Of a stretch of DNA of 13,216 nt, positions 1-6,900 are shown in pieces. The notes below the pieces were generated by a model that did no database searches, was not told the DNA's origin, and worked only from the letters and a program-made list of their open reading frames with translations. The stretch covers positions 1 to 13,216 of the forward strand of contig NVRR01000061.1 of assembly GCA_002732675.1 (NCBI GenBank), in the 5' to 3' direction. The translations under genes and the position numbers were made by a program. The stretch's first letter is position 1; each line of letters begins with the position of its first letter. The DNA is from Sneathiella sp. GTDB lineage: Bacteria; Pseudomonadota; Alphaproteobacteria; Sneathiellales; Sneathiellaceae.

Positions 1-745
1 GGTACTGCAACGACTACTTGCTGGTATCTCCGTCACCTCTTCCGATATTATGAATATGGGCGTCGGTGGCTTGTTGAAAGAAATCAGTAGCAGGCCACAG
101 CCACGCAGCAAGCCGGTCAAGACGGCTGCAGACCAACACAATAACTCCGTCGCGATTTTAATCCTCGCCGCCGGGCAATCCAGACGCATGGGATCTGACA
201 ACAAGCTATTGGCACAGATAGCTGGTAAACCAATGCTGAGCCATGTCGCCGCTCAGGCACTCAAATCCAAGGCCGCCCGCGTTTTTGCTGTGACCGGATA
301 TGACAGAGAAAAAATCAAAAGCCTGTTAGAAAATATGGATATAGATGTATTTCATAATCCAGATTATGCGGATGGCCTGAGTAGTAGCCTGAAAATCGGT
401 TTTGCCGCACTCGCCGATGCGTATGAAGGTATCCTTATCTGTCTGGGGGACATGCCCTTTGTCACAACCAAGCTTTTCGATCAGTTGATTGACGCCTTTG
501 ACAGGGAAGAAGGCCGGGCCATCATCGTTCCTGCCTACAACGGAAAAAGAGGAAACCCCGTTCTGATTGCCAGCGTTTTCAAACCGGATATTCTGGCTGT
601 CACCGGCGACATAGGCGCCAAATCGCTCATCGCCGAGAATGAACATGTGGTTTTTACAGTAGATATCGAGAATAATAGTATTTTCAGGGATATCGATACA
701 CCTAATGCCCTGATGAATGTCCAAACAGATAGCGAGCCCGATTAG
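1..745 (+). CDS. Molybdopterin-binding/MobA-like nucleotidyltransferase fusion protein, 5' end missing
   Basis: The frame is open from base 2 through the left edge, so the gene starts outside the window; the ATG at 50 is internal. The first ~33 visible residues, ending MGVGGLLKEISSRPQPR, match the end of the MoeA/MogA-like molybdopterin-binding domain found fused in alphaproteobacteria to an NTP transferase. After a polar linker, a complete MobA/MocA-type domain follows: the nucleotide-binding loop LAAGQSRRMG at visible residues 55-64, NKLL at 67-70, and the metal-binding aspartate in GDMP (D150). The family member MocA transfers CMP (MobA: GMP) to molybdopterin for molybdoenzymes, so the likely role is cytoplasmic cofactor maturation, possibly for a xanthine dehydrogenase or CO-dehydrogenase type enzyme. 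CTP or GTP preference cannot be read from the sequence. Only 3 bases separate its stop from the next gene. Family call firm, exact substrate inferred. Confidence 0.85.
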   Translation, partial: VLQRLLAGISVTSSDIMNMGVGGLLKEISSRPQPRSKPVKTAADQHNNSVAILILAAGQSRRMGSDNKLLAQIAGKPMLSHVAAQALKSKAARVFAVTGYDREKIKSLLENMDIDVFHNPDYADGLSSSLKIGFAALADAYEGILICLGDMPFVTTKLFDQLIDAFDREEGRAIIVPAYNGKRGNPVLIASVFKPDILAVTGDIGAKSLIAENEHVVFTVDIENNSIFRDIDTPNALMNVQTDSEPD

Positions 746-748
746 ATT

Positions 749-1177
749 ATGCAGGAATTATATCAAAAAAAATTGTTAAGGCTCGCCGCCAATGCGACCG
801 GTGAAGGCCGCATGCCGGACCCCGATGCCGAAGGGACACTGGATAACCCCACATGTGGCGACCGGATTACCATACAGATTAAAATGGACGGCGACAAAAT
901 TACGGCCCTCAATCACGAAAATCGATCTTGCATGCTGTGCCAGGCATCTGCCTCCGTTCTGGGGGAGCATGCCGTCGGCAAAAGGCTGCCGGATATTCTG
1001 TCGGTGCGAGAGGAAATAGAAAAAATGCTACTCCAGAGTGACGTTTCCCCGGCGCTGGCATGGGACAACCTCAAGACTTTTGCGCCCGTTGCCGGTCATC
1101 CGAGCCGTCATACCTGTGTTCTGCTGCCGTTCGATGCGCTGATTTCCGTTATGAGTAAAGTCAAGGTTGATAGTTGA
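749..1177 (+). CDS. SufU/IscU-type iron-sulfur cluster scaffold or sulfurtransferase
   Basis: A 142-residue soluble protein of the IscU/SufU/NifU-N fold. Ligand motifs visible: NPTCGD (C36, D38), the SCMLCQASAS segment (C61, with an extra C64) and RHTC (C123). C36 to C61 is 25 residues and C61 to C123 is 62, the spacing I recall for Bacillus subtilis SufU (C41, C66, C128). E. coli IscU has only about 43 residues between its last two cysteines, so this protein carries the SufU-type insertion. SufU proteins bind zinc and accept sulfur from a cysteine desulfurase; IscU proteins build [2Fe-2S] clusters. Which applies here is not decided by sequence. It sits 3 bases after the molybdopterin gene and 1 base before the DUF1289 gene, not in a suf or isc operon, so a dedicated role in molybdoenzyme maturation is inferred. 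Confidence 0.85.
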   Translation: MQELYQKKLLRLAANATGEGRMPDPDAEGTLDNPTCGDRITIQIKMDGDKITALNHENRSCMLCQASASVLGEHAVGKRLPDILSVREEIEKMLLQSDVSPALAWDNLKTFAPVAGHPSRHTCVLLPFDALISVMSKVKVDS

Positions 1178-1178
1178 T

Positions 1179-1385
1179 ATGCGTCGCGCTAACACGAAAA
1201 TAAAAAACCTTCCCAATCTCCCCTCGCCCTGCACCGGTGTCTGCACGATGGATATGCAGAACAAGTACTGCAATGGCTGCTTTCGGACACGGCTGGAAAT
1301 CGGCGGATGGGCGACAATGAATAATGAAGAGAAATTATCTGTCGTCAAAGCACTCCGTATTCGGCGAAAAGACACAAAAGTTTAA
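1179..1385 (+). CDS. DUF1289 family small cysteine-rich protein
   Basis: A 68-residue protein with the full DUF1289 signature: SPCTGVC (C18, C22), then YCNGCFRTRLEIGGW (C31, C34, W44) and a short basic tail. The four cysteines in a CxxxC and CxxC arrangement suggest metal or Fe-S binding, but the family has no established function that I know of. A TTG at 1167 would give four more residues and overlap the previous gene; ATG 1179 is preferred because AAGG at 1163-1166 would touch the TTG with no spacing, whereas it lies 12 bases before the ATG. It directly follows the SufU-like gene, so the two are probably co-translated. Confidence 0.85.
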   Translation: MRRANTKIKNLPNLPSPCTGVCTMDMQNKYCNGCFRTRLEIGGWATMNNEEKLSVVKALRIRRKDTKV

Positions 1386-1406
1386 TAAATTTTGCCTTAT
1401 TTTTGA

Positions 1407-1432
1407 CGAACTCCCCACGCTTAATGAACGTA
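1407..1432 (+). promoter_or_regulatory. Weak EcfG-like promoter candidate upstream of the cell wall hydrolase gene
   Basis: CGAAC at 1407-1411 and CGTA at 1429-1432, 17 bases apart, resemble the alphaproteobacterial general-stress sigma EcfG pattern GGAAC-N16/17-CGTT with one mismatch in each half. It lies about 44 bases before the start codon. A TTGACG at 1403-1408 has no -10 box at a usable distance. The pattern is short and could be chance. Confidence 0.2.
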
Positions 1433-1475
1433 TAAGAAGATATATTTCGGCAATTTTCTGAAGAGGGCCGCGTAA

Positions 1476-1967
1476 ATGTATTTGAAAACACTAAGCGTTA
1501 TAACGGTCACGTTTCTGTCTCTGTTGTTTCTGGTCATGACTCATTTTATGCCGGCCGCGACGATGCTGACAGCAACTGGACCGCAGGATAACGCTGAAAT
1601 CAAATGTCTTGCACAGGCTGTCTATTTTGAGGCAAGAGGAGAGCCATTTAGCGGCCAGATCGCCGTCGCGCAAGTGGTCCATAACCGCTCAACAATACGG
1701 GCGAAAACCTATTGCGATGTCGTATTTGAAGGCAGCCAGCATCGCAATGGATGCCAATTCTCTTTCGCTTGCGACGGCAAGTCCGATCAAGCAATGGAAA
1801 AGGTGGCCTGGGTTCAGGCTGTTTCCGTTGCGGACCTTGTCAGGAGCGGTAAACTTCGGGATATCTCCGGGCAAGCCACCCACTACCACGCCAATTATGT
1901 ATCTCCGGGATGGTCAAAAAGGCTAATCGAAACCGCCACCATCGGAAATCATATTTTCTACCGGTAA
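1476..1967 (+). CDS. SleB-like cell wall hydrolase (Hydrolase_2 family), exported
   Basis: A 163-residue protein with an N-terminal hydrophobic segment at about residues 6-28 (signal peptide or membrane anchor), followed by a complete SleB catalytic domain at about 40-163. The hallmark YFEARGE contains the candidate catalytic glutamate E52 and is followed by AVAQVVHNR. The second half has the usual CQFSF, ATHYHA and C-terminal IGNHIFYR motifs. Four cysteines (C44, then those in YCDVV, GCQF and FACDG) could form disulfides after export. SleB-family enzymes act on peptidoglycan as lytic transglycosylases; in Proteobacteria they serve wall turnover or division rather than spore germination. AGAGGG at 1462-1467 is a good ribosome binding site for the ATG. 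It is 90 bases from the preceding cluster and seems separately expressed. Confidence 0.88.
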   Translation: MYLKTLSVITVTFLSLLFLVMTHFMPAATMLTATGPQDNAEIKCLAQAVYFEARGEPFSGQIAVAQVVHNRSTIRAKTYCDVVFEGSQHRNGCQFSFACDGKSDQAMEKVAWVQAVSVADLVRSGKLRDISGQATHYHANYVSPGWSKRLIETATIGNHIFYR

Positions 1968-1997
1968 ACAAGTCTTTCAAAATCTGGAAGTGACCTG

Positions 1998-2023
1998 AAA
2001 GCGGCTGTTACGGCCGGTTTTTT
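1998..2023 (+). terminator. Probable rho-independent terminator after the cell wall hydrolase gene
   Basis: CGGC (2002-2005) can pair with GCCG (2013-2016) around a 7-base loop. Outside a single G-G mismatch, AAA (1998-2000) can pair with the first Ts of a six-T run at 2018-2023. The stem is short, so strength is uncertain, but it is placed 30 bases after the stop codon. Confidence 0.45.
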
Positions 2024-2109
2024 ATGTCCGTATTGGTCAGCTCCGAGGTGGGATAGGCAGCACTGATGCGCGGTACCAGCCTAGAAACTTCACTCCCTTG
2101 TGATCATTC

Positions 2110-2125
2110 CGTGATGAAAGTCACA
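2110..2125. promoter_or_regulatory. CRP/FNR-family-like palindrome
   Basis: CGTGA-N6-TCACA matches the classical CRP pattern TGTGA-N6-TCACA at 9 of 10 defined positions. A further TGTGATCA lies just before it at 2099-2106. The region from 1968 to 2255 is otherwise non-coding, and the site is about 134 bases before the padR-like gene. No regulator is seen in the window, and alphaproteobacterial CRP relatives often prefer other sequences, so function is uncertain. Confidence 0.3.
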
Positions 2126-2165
2126 TACTTCAAGCGCAGCACCCCTCATTATCATGGCCTTGCAT

Positions 2166-2195
2166 TATATCGTTTTGGCATATATCGATTTGCCA
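2166..2195. promoter_or_regulatory. Tandem 15-base repeat with embedded inverted repeat, candidate PadR operator
   Basis: Two adjacent 15-base units, TATATCGTTTTGGCA (2166-2180) and TATATCGATTTGCCA (2181-2195), differ at only two positions. The same bases form an inverted repeat TGGCA-N10-TGCCA at 2176-2195. PadR-family repressors bind as dimers to short inverted repeats and often control their own operon. This element is 63 bases before the repressor start codon and overlaps a possible -35 box, a position suited to autorepression. Binding by this PadR protein is inferred. Confidence 0.45.
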
Positions 2196-2218
2196 TATAA
2201 AAATGTTTGCTGTACAAC
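2190..2218 (+). promoter_or_regulatory. Possible sigma-70 promoter of the padR-RND operon
   Basis: TTGCCA (2190-2195, 5 of 6 matches to TTGACA) and TACAAC (2213-2218, 4 of 6 to TATAAT) are 17 bases apart. The -35 box coincides with the right arm of the candidate operator. An alternative is TTGGCA (2175-2180) with TATAAA (2196-2201), whose 15-base spacing is less favourable. Confidence 0.35.
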
Positions 2219-2258
2219 AGCCACGACCATAGAATTTTATGTATATTGAGCGGATTTG

Positions 2259-2795
2259 ATGGATATTCGAACCTTATGTCTTGGCGTCCTCACCATGGGA
2301 AATGCCACGGGATATGAAATTAAAAAGGTCTTTGAAGACAGGCTGGATCTTATTTTCCATGCCAGCTTCGGGTCGATTTATCCGGCATTGAACAAGCTGA
2401 CAGATGACGGGTTTGTCTCCTGCCGCGAAATGGCGCAGGAAAAGCGGCCGGATAAAAAAGTTTATTCAATTACCGCAGCCGGTCGCTATGTTTTTTTAGA
2501 AGCCATCATGAAAAAGCCGTCGCCGGATCGGTTTCGATCGGAATATCTGGCAACCATGATGTTCGCTCATCTTTTACCGGTTGGAACCATTTCCAAACTA
2601 ATTGATGAGCGCATTGAAGACCGGAAGCAAAAAATTATTGCAATTCAGGGTGACGGCCTGAAGCAGCCTTCTAATCCTGAGCAATTCATGTGTGGATATG
2701 GCAAGGCCGTTTATCAAGCCGAAATTGATTATTTAAATGAAAACAGATATTTGCTGGAAGCCGACGCCCTGATGGGCCGACGGGCAGCAGAATAA
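2259..2795 (+). CDS. PadR family transcriptional regulator
   Basis: A 178-residue cytoplasmic DNA-binding protein. Residues ~3-75 form the PadR winged helix-turn-helix: LGVLTMGNATGYEI, then the recognition-helix segment SFGSIYPALNKLTDDGFV (36-53) and the wing ending KVYSITAAGR. Residues ~88-178 form an acidic, helical C-terminal dimerisation domain of the vir_act_alpha_C type. PadR proteins are ligand-responsive repressors, often of the efflux or detoxification genes beside them. The adapter and pump genes follow 37 bases downstream in the same direction, so it very probably controls them and itself. ATG 2259 is preferred to the TTG at 2256; GAGCGGA at 2248-2254 serves as ribosome binding site. 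The inducing ligand is unknown. Confidence 0.88.
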   Translation: MDIRTLCLGVLTMGNATGYEIKKVFEDRLDLIFHASFGSIYPALNKLTDDGFVSCREMAQEKRPDKKVYSITAAGRYVFLEAIMKKPSPDRFRSEYLATMMFAHLLPVGTISKLIDERIEDRKQKIIAIQGDGLKQPSNPEQFMCGYGKAVYQAEIDYLNENRYLLEADALMGRRAAE

Positions 2796-2832
2796 AAATG
2801 TTGAACACTCACGCAAGCAAAGAGGTATCACT

Positions 2833-3945
2833 GTGAACCGCTCAATCATAATCGCAATTGTCATCGCCGTCGGTGTAACGGCCTGGATTGCGTCTGGCCA
2901 GATAGACAGTTTCTCCGATGCGTCAAACAGCGACGCTGTAGCGGCAACGCAGGAGGAGGCGAAGGTTGGGGCAAAAACCGCGAAGCCGAAGAAAATCATG
3001 GGCGTCCGGGTGCAGAGCTTTACGGCACAACCCCGCCAGCAGGAGGTTATTATTTCCGGCAGGACCGAAGCCTATCGGGTCGTTGAGCTGAAGGCAGAAA
3101 TTGCCGGACGTGTCGAGAAAGTCCATGTCGATGATGGCGATCGCGTTAAAACGGGTGACCCTATCGTCAGCTTCGATGTTAAGGATAATAAAGCGCGGCT
3201 GCTTGAAGCAAGAGCTCTGGTTCGGCAGCGCAAGATAGAGCATAGCGCCGCCAAGAAATTGAACAAGAAGGGATTTAGCTCCAATACCACGCTCGCCAGT
3301 GCCAAAGCGCTGCTGGACGGCGCTAATGCGAAAGTAACAGGCATAGAAATCCGTCTTCGGGATCTGGTCGTTAATGCGCCTTTTGATGGATATATCGAGG
3401 TGCGAAGCGCGGAAGTCGGCGATTTTGTCAAAGAGGGCAATCCCATTGCAACAATTGTCGAAAGCGATCCCTTACTTGTCACCGGTCAGATTTCCGAGTT
3501 ACAGGTGGGTGATATTGAAGTTGGCGGAGAAGGCACGGCGAAGCTTGTCACTGGCGAGACAGTATTCGGGAAAATAAAATTCATTGGCAATATGGCCGAT
3601 CAGGCAACGCGCACCTTCCGCGTAGAGCTGGAAGTGCCCAATAAGGGATATAAACTCCGCCATGGGGTAACAGCCGAAATTTCGTTCAAGACGAAATCCG
3701 TGCCAGCACATTTCCTGACGCCCGCCTACCTGACCCTAAATGACAGCGGTGTTCTGGGGTTGCGGGCTGTCGGTGAAGATGATCTTGTTGAGTTTTATCC
3801 GGTAAAAGTCCTCGCCGACACGCCAAAGGGGATTTGGGTCACTGGCTTGCCGGAAACGGTAAATCTTATCGTTGTCGGTCAGGATTTCGTCCGCGACGGA
3901 GATCGCGTAAAACCCGATCTCTATACCGCTGAGGTCTCACAATGA
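2833..3945 (+). CDS. RND efflux periplasmic adapter (membrane fusion protein)
   Basis: A 370-residue protein starting at GTG, with AGAGG at 2821-2825 as ribosome binding site. Residues 4-20 are a hydrophobic signal or anchor with no lipobox cysteine, so it is probably anchored in the inner membrane by its N-terminus. The barrel-sandwich (lipoyl-like) halves are at about 80-115 (AEIAGRVEKV from residue 88, DDGDRVKTGDPI) and 178-210 (NAPFDGYI from 181, then VGDFVKEGNPIATI), separated by a helical hairpin at ~117-170. Beta-barrel and membrane-proximal domains follow. It links the inner-membrane pump to an outer-membrane channel. The stop overlaps the pump start by 4 bases (ATGA), so translation is coupled. 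No OMF gene is nearby, so the channel must come from elsewhere. Confidence 0.9.
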   Translation: MNRSIIIAIVIAVGVTAWIASGQIDSFSDASNSDAVAATQEEAKVGAKTAKPKKIMGVRVQSFTAQPRQQEVIISGRTEAYRVVELKAEIAGRVEKVHVDDGDRVKTGDPIVSFDVKDNKARLLEARALVRQRKIEHSAAKKLNKKGFSSNTTLASAKALLDGANAKVTGIEIRLRDLVVNAPFDGYIEVRSAEVGDFVKEGNPIATIVESDPLLVTGQISELQVGDIEVGGEGTAKLVTGETVFGKIKFIGNMADQATRTFRVELEVPNKGYKLRHGVTAEISFKTKSVPAHFLTPAYLTLNDSGVLGLRAVGEDDLVEFYPVKVLADTPKGIWVTGLPETVNLIVVGQDFVRDGDRVKPDLYTAEVSQ

Positions 3946-6900
3946 ACGCCATCATTGATGCCGCCATTAATCGCTCACGAACAGTTATCTCCGCCCTCCT
4001 CCTAATCTTGGTGGCAGGTGTCTATGCCTATGTCGATATTGCCAAGGAAGCCGATCCGGATATCAATATTCCCATCATTTATGTTTCCATGACCCATGAA
4101 GGCATTTCACCGGAAGATGGCGAGCGATTGCTAATCCGGCCCATGGAGCAGGAACTGCGCGCCATTGAAGGCGTCAAGGAGATGCGATCCTCTGCGAGGG
4201 AGGGGCAAGCCTCCGTTACTCTTGAGTTCGATGCCGGGTTCGATGTGGACAAGGCGCTGGAAGATGTCCGCGAAAAAGTTGATGTTGCCAAGAAAGAACT
4301 TCCGCAGGAAACCGACGATCCTGTGGTCAACGAAGTCAATTTCGCCTTATTTCCTGTGATCATTGTGACCCTGTCCGGCGATGTTCCCTTGCGGACGCTC
4401 ATTAAACTTGCAAAAGACGTGCAGAGCGAAATTGAAGGCCTTCCAGGGGTTCTTGAAGCCGATATCGGCGGCGACCGTGAAGAAGTTCTGGAGGTCATCA
4501 TTGATCCGGTGAAGCTTGAAAGCTACCAGATATCAAATAGTGACCTTATCAATGCTGTAACCTTGAATAACAAACTTGTCGCGGCTGGATCCATGGATAC
4601 GGGCAAGGGCCGCTTTTCCATCAAAGTTCCGGGCCTGTTCAAGACAGCCTCCGACGTGCTCGATATCCCGGTCAAAGTCAATAACGACGGTGTTGTGACA
4701 CTTCGCGATCTCACGGAGGTGCGCCGCACCTTCAAGGACGCGGAAAGCTATGCCCGCCTCAATGGGCAACCCGCTGTCGCTCTGGAAGTAAAAAAACGCC
4801 TTGGTGAGAATATCATCGAAACCATTGAGGATGTGCGACGCGTCGTTCTGGCGGAAAAAGAATACTGGCCGGAAAACGTTGTCGTTACCTTTAGCCAGGA
4901 CAAGTCTGGAGACATTCGCTCCATGCTCAACGACCTGCAAAATAATATCATCAGCGCCATTATCCTGGTGATGATTGTGGTGATCAGCGCGCTTGGTGTG
5001 CGGACCGCCGGTCTGGTCGGGCTATCCATACCCGGATCTTTCCTGATCGGCATTCTCTATATGTATCTGTTCGGCCTGACGATCAATATGGTGGTCTTGT
5101 TCGGGCTTATTCTGGCCGTCGGCATGCTGGTCGATGGCGCCATTGTGGTGACGGAATTTGCCGATCGTAAAATGGCCGAAGGAATTGACAAGAAAGAGGC
5201 CTATGCACTCGCGGCGAAACGCATGGCCTGGCCGATTATTGCGTCCACGGCCACGACCCTGGCCGTTTTCATGCCGCTTCTGTTCTGGCCCGGCGTTGTC
5301 GGCGAATTTATGAAATTCCTGCCCATCACTCTGATCACAACATTGATAGGTTCTCTGTTAATGGCGCTTATTTTTGTGCCAACCCTGGGATCTGTATTCG
5401 GCAAAGCCGGCTCTACAAATTCCAAAACGTTGGCGGCTTTGGCCGCAGCGGAAACAGGGGACATTACTCAAATCGGCGGCCTTACAGGTCGATATGTCAA
5501 GGTCCTGTCCGTCTGCATTCGGCATCCTGCAAAGATTCTGGTTGTCGCCGTCCTCGCCCTCGTCGGCGTTCAATACTATTACGCGGCACATGGCAATGGT
5601 GTGGAATTCTTCCCGAATGTAGAGCCTGAAATGGCGTTGGTCTATGTCCATGCACGCGGCAACATGTCAACGGACGAGAAGGACGAACTGGTTCGCGAAG
5701 TAGAAATTGAAATCCTGAAGCTTGAGGATTTTTCTTCCCTTTACACGCGAACGGGTGGGCCTGGGCAAGGCCAGGACGTTGCCGAAGATGTGATCGGGAC
5801 CATTCAGATGGAATTTAAAGATTGGCAGGAAAGACGTCCCGCCGAAGTGGTCTTTAAGGATATCCGGGAGCGGACGGCGCATTTAACCGGCATTACCGTC
5901 GAGGTAAGAGCGCCTGACAATGGGCCGCCAACCGGAAAACACATCCAGATCCAGCTTTCCTCTCGCAATCCGGATTTGCTTCCCTTTGAAATTGCGAAAA
6001 TCCGCAATCATCTTGAAGCCAACGTTGATAACCTGATTGACTTGGAAGACAGCCGCCCCATCCCCGGTATTGAATGGGAGATCAAGGTAGATCGTGCCCA
6101 GGCCGGGCGTTTCGGCGCGGACGTCCTTTCTGTTGGAAAGCTCATTCAGTTTACGACCAATGGCGTAAAAGTGGACGAGTATCGGCCCAACGATTCCGAT
6201 GAAGAAATTGAAATTCGGGCCCGGTTTCCCGAGGGCAAACGCAGCATTGATCAGCTGGACAGCCTCAGGATCATGACAGAAAAAGGAATGGTACCTATTT
6301 CAAATTTCGTGACCCGTGAGGCAAAGCAGAAAGTCGGAACCATCAACCGGACAGATGCGCGTCGGATCATGACCATAAAAGCCAACGTCGCCAGCGGCGT
6401 TAATATCGATGAAAAGGTGCAGGAAATTCAGGCCTGGATACAGGATGAGGCGGATATCAATCCAGAAGTCTCGTATACCTTTAAGGGTGAGGATGAAGAA
6501 CAGAAGAAAGCTGGGGCCTTCCTGATGAAAGCCTTCGCTGTGGCATTGTTCATCATGGCAATTATTCTGGTGACACAGTTTAACAGCTTCTATCATGCAT
6601 TCCTGATTTTGACGGCGGTTATCATGTCAACAATCGGCGTCTTGATGGGCCTGATCATTACCGGACAGCCCTTTGGCATCGTTATGACCGGGGTTGGCGT
6701 CATTGCCCTCGCCGGGATCGTCGTTAATAATAATATCGTGCTGATTGATACTTATGCTCATCTTAGAAAACAGGGAATGGAGGCAATGGAGGCGGTTCTA
6801 CGAACCGGTGCACAGCGCTTGCGGCCCGTCCTTTTGACAACTGTAACAACGATTTTTGGACTGCTTCCCATGGCGTTACAGGTTAATATCGATTTTGTCT

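Noticed and set aside
1167..1178. TTG start extending the DUF1289 protein by four residues
   Set aside because: It overlaps the previous gene, has no spaced ribosome binding site and adds nothing to the domain; ATG 1179 is better placed.
1384..1401. AATAA/TTATT hairpin with Ts after the DUF1289 gene as a terminator
   Set aside because: The stem is all A-T and only 5 bases, too weak to call.
1403..1436. Sigma-70 promoter TTGACG with TATAAG before the cell wall hydrolase gene
   Set aside because: The spacing is 22 bases, too long for a normal promoter.
4079..5053. Several open frames of 70-140 codons on the minus strand inside the RND pump gene
   Set aside because: They resemble no known family, are rich in Ser/Arg as expected for antisense frames of this codon use, and lie within a clearly conserved gene.
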